Shown here one piece after another: positions 28,113 through 36,775 of a stretch of 64,000 nt of DNA; position 1 is the first letter of the stretch; every line of letters starts with the position of its first letter. Under the pieces are notes generated by a model. That model did no database searches. It was not told where the DNA came from and saw only the letters and a list, made by a program, of their open reading frames with translations. Source of the stretch: JABMQB01 sp963677475 (GTDB lineage: Bacteria > Bacteroidota > Bacteroidia > Bacteroidales > Prolixibacteraceae); assembly GCA_963677475.2 (NCBI GenBank), contig CAXXQD010000016.1:310001-374000 (forward strand). Reading direction: 5' to 3'. A program made the position numbers and the translations under genes.

Positions 28113-28712
28113 ATGAGCATAAGCGTAAACCCAAAAGCAAAAGCTTTAATATTTGACCTGGATGGCACTCTTTCCAATTCCCTGCCCGTACATGTAGCAA
28201 CCTGGAACGTGGTGGGCGAAAAAGTTGGTTTTAAATTCGACGAGAAGATTATTTATGAAATGACCGGCAGGCCAACCATCGAATTTGCAAAAAGGCTGGT
28301 AAAAGAACACAATTTGACAATCTCACCCGAAAATCTGGTTAAATTGAAACAAGAATCGTTTCATGAAATGGTGCATAAAGTAGAGCCGGTTAAGGAAGTA
28401 ATGGATATTGTAAATGCCTATAAAGGGAAGCTCCCGATGGCGGTAGGAACAGGCGCCAGCAAAAGAAGCGCGGTAATGCAATTAACCACATTAAATATTA
28501 TGGATGTTTTCGACGCCATTGTTTCGGCCGATGATGTGGAAAACCATAAGCCGGAACCACATACTTTTCTGAAATGCGCATCGTTAATGAACGTTGCACC
28601 TGAATATTGCCAGGTATTTGAAGACGGAGACCTTGGCATTGAAGCAGCCAAAACCGGGGGCATGATGGTCACCGATATTCGTCCGTTTATAAATTATGGG
28701 AACTGGCAGTAA
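28113..28712 (+). CDS. HAD-superfamily hydrolase, beta-phosphoglucomutase/phosphatase-like
   Basis: A 199-residue cytoplasmic HAD enzyme with all four motifs: nucleophile loop FDLDGTLSNSLP near residues 15-26, motif II GTGASK, Lys in HKPEPHTF and the acidic motif IV FEDGDLGIEAA. The cap is inserted after motif I, as in subfamily I (beta-PGM, sugar-phosphate phosphatases such as YqaB). The motif II loop GTGASKRSA resembles YqaB-type fructose-1-phosphate phosphatases. It has its own promoter. Confidence 0.9.
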   Translation: MSISVNPKAKALIFDLDGTLSNSLPVHVATWNVVGEKVGFKFDEKIIYEMTGRPTIEFAKRLVKEHNLTISPENLVKLKQESFHEMVHKVEPVKEVMDIVNAYKGKLPMAVGTGASKRSAVMQLTTLNIMDVFDAIVSADDVENHKPEPHTFLKCASLMNVAPEYCQVFEDGDLGIEAAKTGGMMVTDIRPFINYGNWQ

Positions 28713-28772
28713 ACCTTTCGGGTTGAACCAATCTTTTGTTTTTGTTTAGAACCGTTTACCTATTTTTAACCT

Positions 28773-29705
28773 ATGGGAACATTTCTTATTGCATCAAAAA
28801 GTGTACTCCCCCTGTTTATCATTATTCTGCTTGGTATTTTATTTTCAAAAACCAAATCCGCTTCGCCAAAGTGGATTGATGTTTTAAACAACTATGCCCT
28901 TTGGATTGGTTTCCCGGCACTTATTATTGCCTCACTAATGAAATTAAAAGTAAGCGACAATACCTATACAAATTTGATTATAATCAATTCTGCATACATC
29001 GTTTGCAGCATTTTGCTGGTTTATCCCATTTCTAAAATATTTAGGTTTTCAACAAAAATGCGTTCAAGCTTAATATTGGTATTTGCATTCGGAAACGTTG
29101 CTTATTTGGGAATGCCTGTCTTGCACAATGTATTCGGAAACCCTGCCCTGCCCATTGCTGCTATCATAGCAGCCGTGTATTTATTTTGGATGTTTACCCT
29201 GGCTATTGGATTGATTGAAATTCATGAAACAAAAAAGTTTCAGCCAGCAAAAATAATAATCAACCTATTAAAAAACCCTCTATTATTAGCCGTTTTAGTT
29301 AGCATTCTGATTATAAGCTTTAAAATAGAAATACCACAGGTGATCGAAAAAAGCATCCAATTATTTGCACAATCGGTTACCGCTTTGGTGTTGTTTTCGC
29401 TTGGCATGTTTCTGGGCTTTCAGAAAATTGGCAACATTAAAGAATGGTTTCGAATCTTTATTTTTGCACTGCTCATCATACTTGTTCTTCCGGCGATTTT
29501 GTTCTTGTGCTTAAACCAATTCGGATCTCATTCACTGCATAATTATGCAACCATAATTGATGCTGCAATGCCCGTGGGAATCACATCTTATGTTTTAGCT
29601 TCGAGGTATAAGTTGGAAGATAAATTTGTTGCCCGGCTTGTGGTAATGACAACCACTTTATCGGTAATTACCCTACCCTGGTGGATTATGATTACAGGAC
29701 AATAG
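28773..29705 (+). CDS. AEC-family transporter (auxin efflux carrier type)
   Basis: A 310-residue inner-membrane protein with ten hydrophobic helices in two five-helix halves, the AEC fold. ALWIGFPALIIASLMK near residue 42 and AFGNVAYLGMPVL near 109 match the crossover regions of the family. Bacterial members carry malate, malonate or related organic acids. It follows the HAD gene by 60 bases in the same direction; a functional link is not evident. Confidence 0.88.
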   Translation: MGTFLIASKSVLPLFIIILLGILFSKTKSASPKWIDVLNNYALWIGFPALIIASLMKLKVSDNTYTNLIIINSAYIVCSILLVYPISKIFRFSTKMRSSLILVFAFGNVAYLGMPVLHNVFGNPALPIAAIIAAVYLFWMFTLAIGLIEIHETKKFQPAKIIINLLKNPLLLAVLVSILIISFKIEIPQVIEKSIQLFAQSVTALVLFSLGMFLGFQKIGNIKEWFRIFIFALLIILVLPAILFLCLNQFGSHSLHNYATIIDAAMPVGITSYVLASRYKLEDKFVARLVVMTTTLSVITLPWWIMITGQ

Positions 29706-29777
29706 TTAATTGATGATTTGGGTGCCAATACCTAAGATACTATCAATAAACAAAACTCTGATGCTTATACTAAAAAA

Positions 29778-29802
29778 GGATGAAGGATGAAGGATGAAGG
29801 AT
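29778..29802 (+). repeat. Heptamer array (GAAGGAT)n
   Basis: Three full copies of a 7-base unit, readable as GGATGAA, plus a partial fourth, in the 147-base gap between the AEC and CobW genes. The same GAAGNNN rhythm recurs at 42249-42323. Confidence 0.8.
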
Positions 29803-29852
29803 TAGGCAGTTAGATCATAACTTCAATAATATTTCAAAATTCTAACATTCAT

Positions 29853-30773
29853 CTACGATTCAAAGGAGAGGTCAATATTTTCAAGTTGCCCAATAAAAAC
29901 CAATACTCCTGGTTTTGAGTCCAATATAATATCCCCTTCCTCAAGTTCAAACCTGCCCCCAACGCCTTGAACAATAAATTCAAAGGGCTCATTTTTGAAT
30001 TGCAACACACCTTTCACCCGGTATATTTCTTTTTTATTAATATCCATGGTGTATTCAAGCCAATTCATGAAACGTTCTTTTTCAATTGGTTGATTAAAAT
30101 ACAGGCTTTTGGTTTGAATGTTTAAGTGCTTTTGATTAGTTAAATCGGCATCAATTCTAAAGTTTAATTTTCTTTCTAATTCCAACTGATTTAAATCCTC
30201 GACATTCCCAAAAGAAGCAGATTGAACGGAAGCAAAAGGGTTTATTTTTTTCAATTCATCCTGAATCATTTCCAACTTAAAAGACTCAAGGCTTTCACTT
30301 TTGTTTAAAACCAATAAATCAGCGACCACGATTTGTTTGATAGCAACATCTTTCTCCAAATTTAAATTAAAATTTAATCCGTCGATAAGACAAATTGTAC
30401 CGTTTAAATGATACATATTTTTTAGGTCATGGTTGCCCAAAATGGTTTGTACGATAGATGCCGGGTCGGCAACTCCTGTTGTTTCTATTATTAAGTGGTC
30501 AATATTTCCAAATTTTTCATGAAGTTCCTTTAATACCAGCTCAAATTCATCGGAAATGGTACAGCAAACACAACCATTTTTTAATTCAAACATCTGGCTG
30601 GCATCCATTCCTTTTATCAATTTTGAGTCGATGCCCACTTCGCCAAATTCATTTTCAACCAGTGCAAATTTTATCTCAGGGAATTTCTGCAATAAAGCAT
30701 TAATAAAAGTCGTTTTTCCGGCGCCCAAAAAACCGGAAATCAACGTTACTGGTATTTTACGAATGTCATTCAA
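29853..30773 (-). CDS. CobW/COG0523 GTPase, putative metallochaperone
   Basis: A 306-residue G3E-family GTPase. The P-loop GFLGAGKTT is at residues 14-22, the metal-binding CxCC motif is Cys68-Val-Cys70-Cys71, and a GTPase NKSE motif follows. The C-terminal CobW_C domain (about 215-300) is complete. Such proteins deliver zinc or other metals to client enzymes using GTP. It starts 12 bases after the TauE-like gene stop, so the two form an operon, linking a small-anion permease with a metallochaperone. No Zur box was seen. Confidence 0.93.
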   Translation of the reverse strand: MNDIRKIPVTLISGFLGAGKTTFINALLQKFPEIKFALVENEFGEVGIDSKLIKGMDASQMFELKNGCVCCTISDEFELVLKELHEKFGNIDHLIIETTGVADPASIVQTILGNHDLKNMYHLNGTICLIDGLNFNLNLEKDVAIKQIVVADLLVLNKSESLESFKLEMIQDELKKINPFASVQSASFGNVEDLNQLELERKLNFRIDADLTNQKHLNIQTKSLYFNQPIEKERFMNWLEYTMDINKKEIYRVKGVLQFKNEPFEFIVQGVGGRFELEEGDIILDSKPGVLVFIGQLENIDLSFES

Positions 30774-30785
30774 ACGATAGTTGGT

Positions 30786-31553
30786 TTATGGAAGAATAAA
30801 ATCAAATGCACCAAATAGTTTTAAGATTATTAATAAAAGGGCTATCATCAAGAATATCCGAACAAATTTTGCGCCTCCTTTTACGGTGAAATGCACCCCA
30901 ACAAAAGCCCCAAGCATATTTCCAATCCCAAGGATTACACCAATCAATAAATCAACCTGCTGGTTAAATATAAAAATCGCAAGCGTAAAAACGCCGTAAA
31001 CCAATACAATAAACAATTTAATGGCATTGGTCTTCACTAAATCGTAGCCACACCCAAGCACCAACGCTGCAATAAACATAAAACCTACGCCCAGATGAAT
31101 AAAACCTCCGTAAATACCTATGATGAAAAACAAAATATATTGCCATATACTTGGTTTTGGGTTTACTTCACCAACCTTTTCCTTCACCCAGGCATTAGGG
31201 TTAAACAAAACAACGAAGAGCATCAGAACCATGACTACTCCAATAACTTTTTCTAAAAGCGCTTCGTTTATTTCAACCGCGATTAAAGCGCCAACAATTG
31301 ACCCAAACAGGGTCGGGATTGCCAATTTATAATCTGTTTTGTAATTAAAAACCTTTTTCCTTCGGAAAGAATTAACGGCTACAATATTTTGCATAAGTAT
31401 GGCTACACGGTTTGTACCATTGGCAACATTGGCGGGCAAGCCCAGAAACATAAGCAAAGGCAAGGTAAGCGATGAACCTCCTCCTGCCAGGGTATTAATA
31501 AACCCGGCTACAAAGCCAATTCCAATTACGGCAAAAACCATGTACAATTCCAT
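30786..31553 (-). CDS. TauE/SafE-family membrane transporter
   Basis: A 255-residue inner-membrane protein with about eight helices. GFVAGFINTLAGGGSSLTLPLLMFLGLP near the start and GIYGGFIHLGVGFMFIAALVLG near 155 are the duplicated signature of the TauE/SafE (DUF81) family, which exports sulphite, sulphoacetate and related anions. It is the first gene of the TauE-CobW pair and has a strong ribosome site (AGGAGGG). Confidence 0.92.
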   Translation of the reverse strand: MELYMVFAVIGIGFVAGFINTLAGGGSSLTLPLLMFLGLPANVANGTNRVAILMQNIVAVNSFRRKKVFNYKTDYKLAIPTLFGSIVGALIAVEINEALLEKVIGVVMVLMLFVVLFNPNAWVKEKVGEVNPKPSIWQYILFFIIGIYGGFIHLGVGFMFIAALVLGCGYDLVKTNAIKLFIVLVYGVFTLAIFIFNQQVDLLIGVILGIGNMLGAFVGVHFTVKGGAKFVRIFLMIALLLIILKLFGAFDFILP

Positions 31554-31558
31554 TTTAT

Positions 31559-31565
31559 CCCTCCT
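31559..31565 (-). promoter_or_regulatory. Ribosome binding site of the TauE-like gene
   Basis: AGGAGGG on the minus strand, 5 bases before the ATG at 31553. Confidence 0.65.
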
Positions 31566-31744
31566 GCTTTAGTTTTGTTAAATGTAGCAAATTTAAATGT
31601 TTGCTTTAAGCTTTGGATTTAATCCGAAATTTTTTGAAATAATAAAAGCTAAAAATAAGAAGATTAACATCCCAGTAACATAAAAACACAAGTAATGATT
31701 TTATTACATTGTTGCAAAGCTTTTACTACCTTCGCGTAACGGAT

Positions 31745-33523
31745 ATGAAAAGTAACTTACCACTCATTGTCAGATTTCACAGATGGAGGCTTAAGCATCT
31801 GAGCGAAAGAGGTTTCATCACATTATTGAGCATTGTGATTGGAATTATTGCAGGTTTTGCAGCTGTCATTATTAAAAATGCTGTGAGGCTAACAAAAACG
31901 GTTATCGATACTATTATTTCGCAGGAAGTCCATAATTACATTTATTTCGCACTTCCTTTTATCGGAATATTATTGGCTGTTTTAATCATTAAATACATTA
32001 TTAGAAATCCTGTCAGGCACGGGATACCAAACGTACTTCACAGCATATCGCAACGGAAAGGAGTATTAAGCAACCATAATCTGTTTTCTTCGGTAGTGAC
32101 CAGTTCACTAACCGTAGGTTTTGGTGGATCGGTGGGACTTGAAGGGCCAACCGTTGCCACAGGTGCAGCATGGGGTTCCTGGCTATCCAAATTTTTCAGG
32201 TTGAGTTATAAAAACACTATTTTGATGTTGGCATGTGCCAGTGCCGGTGCAATGGCAGCCATTTTTAAAGCACCAATTGCCGCCATTGTTTTTGCAGTTG
32301 AGGTAATTATGATCGACCTTACAGTTTTATCTTTAGTACCTCTTCTTTTGGCTTCTGCCTCGGCTGTGCTTACCTCATTCTTCTTTTTGGGGCAGGATGC
32401 ACTTTACCCATTCGAAGTCACTCAGTCTTTTGAATTGGGAGACCTTCCCTACTATATCGGGCTTGGAATTTTTGCCGGATTTGTATCGGTCTATTTTTCA
32501 AAAATGTACATGTTTTTTGTCGGTATTTTTGACAAATTAAAAAATGGAAGAACCCGACTGGTTTTTGGCGGAATCGGGCTTGGGGCACTCATTTTTCTTT
32601 TCCCTTCGCTGTATGGTGAAGGTTACGAATCCATCAATTCATGCCTCGAAGGCAACCTCGATTATCTTTTTAACAACAGCATTTTTTATGATCTGAGAGA
32701 CGAATTTTGGGTTGCTTTGGTATTGCTTGCCTCGGTCATTTTGTTTAAAATTATTGCCACCTCCTTGACCTTTGGCGCCGGTGGCGTGGGGGGTATTTTC
32801 GCACCCACTTTGTTTATGGGCGTAAATACGGGAATGTTGTTTGCAACCATCGTTAATATGCTGGGGTTAAAGCAAATGAACTCCAACAACTTTGCCTTGA
32901 TCGGAATGGCAGGTTTAATAGCTGGGGTTTTACATGCCCCCTTAACTGGAATATTTCTTATAGCCGATATTTCGGGCGGATATAGACTATTTGTCCCACT
33001 TATGATTACAGCAACTTTTGCGTACCTAATTGTAAGAACATTCACGCCAAATTCGGTTTACCACATTCAATTGGCACGAAGAAAAGAGCTCCTCACTCAC
33101 GATAAAGATGCCAATATTCTGCAATTGATGGAAGTGCGAAAGCTCATTGAAACAGATTTTGAAATCGTGTCGCCAGATGCTACACTAAGAGACTTAACGA
33201 TTGCCATATCAAGAAATCACCGCAACCTTTTCCCTGTAGTGGATAAGGATGGGAAATTGCATGGCATGGTAAAAATGGATGATGTTCGCCACCTGATATT
33301 CCAGCAAGATTTGTACGATTCGGTTTATATTAGAGACCTTATGTATATGCCATCTTCCCATATTTCGCCTGAAGACTCAATGGACGTGGTTGCCGAGAAA
33401 TTTGAAAAATCAGGAAGGTTTAACCTTGCTGTAATTGAAAACGGTAAATACATTGGTTTTATCTCAAGGGCAAAAGTTTTCACCACCTACAGGAAACAAA
33501 TGATTGATGTTTCACATGTATAA
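31745..33523 (+). CDS. ClC-type chloride channel/transporter with CBS pair (copy 1)
   Basis: A 592-residue protein: ClC membrane domain (about 22-440) and a C-terminal CBS pair (about 460-590). The outer gating Glu is Glu133 in GLEGPTV. The first anion-binding loop reads RHGIP (91-95), so His92 replaces the usual Ser of GSGIP. After the helix KAPIAAIVFAVEVIM the pair corresponding to Glu202-Glu203 of the E. coli protein is Glu186-Val187, so the internal proton Glu is lost. I start at the ATG at 31745, not the TTG at 31709, because a promoter-like TACCTTCG lies at 31727-31734, inside the longer frame. The next gene, 11 bases on, is a close paralogue. Confidence 0.93.
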   Translation: MKSNLPLIVRFHRWRLKHLSERGFITLLSIVIGIIAGFAAVIIKNAVRLTKTVIDTIISQEVHNYIYFALPFIGILLAVLIIKYIIRNPVRHGIPNVLHSISQRKGVLSNHNLFSSVVTSSLTVGFGGSVGLEGPTVATGAAWGSWLSKFFRLSYKNTILMLACASAGAMAAIFKAPIAAIVFAVEVIMIDLTVLSLVPLLLASASAVLTSFFFLGQDALYPFEVTQSFELGDLPYYIGLGIFAGFVSVYFSKMYMFFVGIFDKLKNGRTRLVFGGIGLGALIFLFPSLYGEGYESINSCLEGNLDYLFNNSIFYDLRDEFWVALVLLASVILFKIIATSLTFGAGGVGGIFAPTLFMGVNTGMLFATIVNMLGLKQMNSNNFALIGMAGLIAGVLHAPLTGIFLIADISGGYRLFVPLMITATFAYLIVRTFTPNSVYHIQLARRKELLTHDKDANILQLMEVRKLIETDFEIVSPDATLRDLTIAISRNHRNLFPVVDKDGKLHGMVKMDDVRHLIFQQDLYDSVYIRDLMYMPSSHISPEDSMDVVAEKFEKSGRFNLAVIENGKYIGFISRAKVFTTYRKQMIDVSHV

Positions 33524-33534
33524 GGATACAACAA

Positions 33535-35313
33535 ATGGAACAAAAAATAGGATTTTGGAATAAGTTAGTTGCCTGGCAAGTTGCAAAAATTCCGGAGAAA
33601 CAATTTATTTATCTCCTTAGCTTGATTATTGGAATTTTTAGCGGAATGGCTGCATTGATATTAAAGAACTTCATCCATTTTCTTGCCATCCACCTTCAGG
33701 AATTAATGCCCGAAGACACGCCCGCCTATTTGTTATTGGCCTATCCGTTTATCGGGATTGTTTGTACCGTTTTATTTGTAAAATATGTAGTGAAAGACAA
33801 TATCGGGCACGGTGTTTCAAAAATTTTATATTCCATTTCACGAAAAAGCGGACGATTAAAAAAACACAATACATGGACTTCTATGATGGCAAGCTCATTA
33901 ACCATTGGTTTTGGAGGTTCGGTTGGAGCTGAAGCACCTATTGTTTTAACCGGGGCTTCCATTGGTTCAAACCTTGCCCGTATTTTTAAACTCAAATACA
34001 GTTATGTAACTTTAATGATTGGATGCGGGGCAGCAGGGGCAATCGCGGGCATTTTTAATGCACCAATCGCAGGGATTGTTTTCACACTTGAGGTTTTAAT
34101 GCTTGACCTTACAATGGCATATTTATTACCTCTGCTTATTTCTGCCATCAGTGCCGCAGCCCTATCCTATTTTTTTATGGGGTCTTCTGTCTTGCTAAAA
34201 TTCACTCAAACCACCCCTTTTGCCATCAACAATATTGCCTATTACATTTTGCTTGGGGTATTTGCAGGATTAGTATCCTTGTATTTTACGCGTGTTGCAA
34301 TGTTTGTAGAGAAGTTATATAGCCAAATTAAAAACATCTGGCTTAAAATGTTGGTTGGCGGATCGATATTGGGATTGATCATTTTTATGTTCCCATCGCT
34401 TTGGGGAGAAGGATATGTAAGCATTGACGCCATATTTAATGGAAGGGATTCCGAATTGTTGAACAATCCAATTTTTCATGGTAAAATGCAAAGCAGTACT
34501 TTGCTTTTGCTGTTGCTTGGCGGAATCCTGGTTTTTAAAGTGATTGCCATGGCCAGCACCACAGGGGCCGGAGGTGTTGGTGGTATTTTTGCCCCATCAT
34601 TGTTTATGGGTGCAATTTCGGGCTTTTTCCTTGCCCGTTTGCTCAATGTTCTGTACGGACTTGGGCTTCCTGAAGATAATTTTGCTTTGGCAGGAATGGC
34701 AGGAGTAATGGCAGCAGTTATGCATGCCCCTTTAACAGCAATTTTCCTCATTGCCGAAATTACCGGGGGGTTCGGGCTGTTAATGCCACTTATTATTGTA
34801 GCAACCGTGTCGTACCTAACCATCATGATTTTTGAAAAACATTCGATTTATACCAAAAGGTTGGCACAACGTGGTGAACTAATAACCCACCATAAAGACA
34901 AGGCCGTTTTGCAGCTTATGCTGCTAAAACCACTAATTGAAAAAGACTTTGCCATTCTTTCTCCCGATGCCACATTACGCGATTTGGTTCATGCGGTGGG
35001 CAATTCGAAACGAAACCTTTTTCCTGTTGTCGATGAAGAAGGAATTATGAAGGGAATGGTAAAACTTAGCGAAATTAGGGGTTATATTTTTGAGCGCGAA
35101 TTGTACGATAAAGTAAAAATTTGTGACCTTATGTATATGCCCGAACACTTTATTTCCCCTACCGACAGTATGACCCAGGTTGCTGAGAAATTCGACAGTT
35201 CAGGACGTTTCAACCTTGCTGTTCTGGACAATGGCAAATACCTTGGTTTTATTTCGAGGTCAAAAGTATTTACCAACTACCGACAAACCCTGCAAGACGT
35301 TTCCCAGGAATAG
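33535..35313 (+). CDS. ClC-type chloride channel/transporter with CBS pair (copy 2)
   Basis: A 592-residue paralogue of the preceding protein, co-linear over its whole length. Gating Glu133 is kept, but its loop is GAEAPIV rather than GLEGPTV, and the first selectivity loop is GHGVS (91-95), losing the Pro. The internal Glu203-equivalent is again Val187. ClC proteins are dimers; since the two genes are tandem and 11 bases apart, a heterodimer is possible. The CBS pair (about 460-590) should sense nucleotides. The substrate anion is not known. Confidence 0.93.
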   Translation: MEQKIGFWNKLVAWQVAKIPEKQFIYLLSLIIGIFSGMAALILKNFIHFLAIHLQELMPEDTPAYLLLAYPFIGIVCTVLFVKYVVKDNIGHGVSKILYSISRKSGRLKKHNTWTSMMASSLTIGFGGSVGAEAPIVLTGASIGSNLARIFKLKYSYVTLMIGCGAAGAIAGIFNAPIAGIVFTLEVLMLDLTMAYLLPLLISAISAAALSYFFMGSSVLLKFTQTTPFAINNIAYYILLGVFAGLVSLYFTRVAMFVEKLYSQIKNIWLKMLVGGSILGLIIFMFPSLWGEGYVSIDAIFNGRDSELLNNPIFHGKMQSSTLLLLLLGGILVFKVIAMASTTGAGGVGGIFAPSLFMGAISGFFLARLLNVLYGLGLPEDNFALAGMAGVMAAVMHAPLTAIFLIAEITGGFGLLMPLIIVATVSYLTIMIFEKHSIYTKRLAQRGELITHHKDKAVLQLMLLKPLIEKDFAILSPDATLRDLVHAVGNSKRNLFPVVDEEGIMKGMVKLSEIRGYIFERELYDKVKICDLMYMPEHFISPTDSMTQVAEKFDSSGRFNLAVLDNGKYLGFISRSKVFTNYRQTLQDVSQE

Positions 35314-35403
35314 CCTAATTGCTTTTTAACCTCCACTGCCGTATCTTTGCAATTTATGCTTTCAAAATAAGTTGAATATAAATACATTTGGATCTACATA
35401 GGA

Positions 35404-36246
35404 ATGATAAAACCAGTTTCGTACATACTTCTCAGTTGCATATTGCTGATTTCACACACAACATCCAGCGCTCGTCATCCAAAAGAAAAAAAAGAGAAGC
35501 CTCCCAAAATTTATCATGTTAACTATTTTATTGATGCCCCAATTACCACCCTTGGTTTAATTGCCAGCAAATATGGAACAGACTATTTGCGCGATCGTAA
35601 AGCAGATTTAGACCTTGTGGCTACTTTTACTCCTGAAGATATTTGGTGGTTCGATCGTGGTGCTGCAAAACAAGACCCGGCTATTGCTTCAATTTCAATG
35701 ACCAGGTCAGACCGATGGGTAAGGGCATTAAAAATTGCCCCCTTCTTTTTATTTATCGACGGAAAAATTAACGACTACTGGTTTGATATTGGCACCTTAT
35801 ATATCGAAGCGCATGCCATACATGCAACATCGTACCTGGCTGCTGCCATTCCCGTAAAAAGGTATCGCCCGCTTATGTACAACCCAAGGGAATCGGAAGA
35901 ACGGAAAACCGGAGGGACCACAACAAATTCCTTTTTCTCAGGCCACGCCGGAATGGCTGCCACTTCCACATTTTTTATGGCAAAAGTATTTCTTGACTAC
36001 CACCCTGAAATAAAAAACAAATGGATGTTTTATGCGGCAGCATCAATTCCCCCTGCTGTTGTTGGATATTATCGCTATCGTGCCGGAAAACATTTCCCGA
36101 CGGATATTATTGCAGGAACTATATTTGGGGCTGCATCCGGGATTCTGGTTCCAGAACTGCATAAGAAAAAAGATCGGAAATTATCGTTTGTTCCATATAC
36201 AAATTCTCAAGCTTCGGGTATTTACCTGAAAATTCACATCAACTAG
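35404..36246 (+). CDS. PAP2-family lipid or sugar phosphatase
   Basis: A 280-residue protein with a signal or anchor segment at the N-terminus and the three PAP2 motifs in order: KRYRPLMYN near 157, SFFSGHAGM near 177-185 and YRYRAGKHFPTD near 218-229, supplying the catalytic His residues. PAP2 enzymes remove phosphate from undecaprenyl pyrophosphate, phosphatidic acid or similar lipids on the outer face of the inner membrane. Its stop overlaps by four bases the end of the convergent small membrane protein gene. Confidence 0.9.
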   Translation: MIKPVSYILLSCILLISHTTSSARHPKEKKEKPPKIYHVNYFIDAPITTLGLIASKYGTDYLRDRKADLDLVATFTPEDIWWFDRGAAKQDPAIASISMTRSDRWVRALKIAPFFLFIDGKINDYWFDIGTLYIEAHAIHATSYLAAAIPVKRYRPLMYNPRESEERKTGGTTTNSFFSGHAGMAATSTFFMAKVFLDYHPEIKNKWMFYAAASIPPAVVGYYRYRAGKHFPTDIIAGTIFGAASGILVPELHKKKDRKLSFVPYTNSQASGIYLKIHIN

Positions 36247-36644
36247 CGCTTGAAAAATTTATAATTGAGGGAATACCCCAAAACAAATACTATTGTAAAT
36301 ATGGCATTCGTAAAATAGAAAGCTGCCCACCCCAATTGGAAAACCGGAAGAAATAGAACTAAGAGTTGTGCTGCAACATACAGAAAATAACCATCACGAT
36401 GTAACTTCCACATTCTGATTGCGCCTGTCAATGATAAAGCATAAAGCACCATTAAAATTAAAAAATACCAGGGAGTGACCTTATCCATCGATTGAATATT
36501 CCCAATTGAAACGATCAATTCTGATGCTTTTTCAAAAAATAAGGACAAATAAAAGTAGCCCAAAAATCCAATTCCACTTCCTATAAATGTTAAAATGCAA
36601 AGTGCCGATAAAAATGGGCTACGTTCTGTTGTTTTCATTTTCAT
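36243..36644 (-). CDS. Small four-helix membrane protein of unknown function
   Basis: A 133-residue protein with four hydrophobic helices (about 11-32, 55-73, 83-103 and 106-127) and no motif I recognise. Short DoxX-unrelated integral membrane proteins like this are common in Bacteroidota. It converges on the PAP2 gene with a four-base overlap and is divergent from glyA, so it is its own unit. Base composition is like its neighbours. Confidence 0.68.
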   Translation of the reverse strand: MKMKTTERSPFLSALCILTFIGSGIGFLGYFYLSLFFEKASELIVSIGNIQSMDKVTPWYFLILMVLYALSLTGAIRMWKLHRDGYFLYVAAQLLVLFLPVFQLGWAAFYFTNAIFTIVFVLGYSLNYKFFKR

Positions 36645-36684
36645 GTATTAATATTTCAAAAATAATCAGTTTTTCTGATCTTCG

Positions 36685-36719
36685 TTGATTTTACCCTGGT
36701 TTAAAAAATATTAACTTTG
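36685..36719 (+). promoter_or_regulatory. glyA promoter (TTG ... TAACTTTG)
   Basis: TAACTTTG at 36712-36719 fits the TAnnTTTG -7 consensus; a TTG at 36685-36687 lies 24 bases upstream as the -33 box. It leaves a leader of about 50 bases before the glyA ATG at 36776. I see no glycine riboswitch in that leader. Confidence 0.65.
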
Positions 36720-36775
36720 GAGCTTCTTTAAAAGAAACGGTACGGACTTAAAACCTATATTTAATTATAAAGCAA

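Noticed and set aside
31709..31744. In-frame TTG start for the first ClC gene
   Set aside because: The added segment overlaps a promoter-like TACCTTCG and is not part of the ClC domain.
36720..36775. Glycine riboswitch ahead of glyA
   Set aside because: The leader is too short to hold the aptamer and shows no matching stems.
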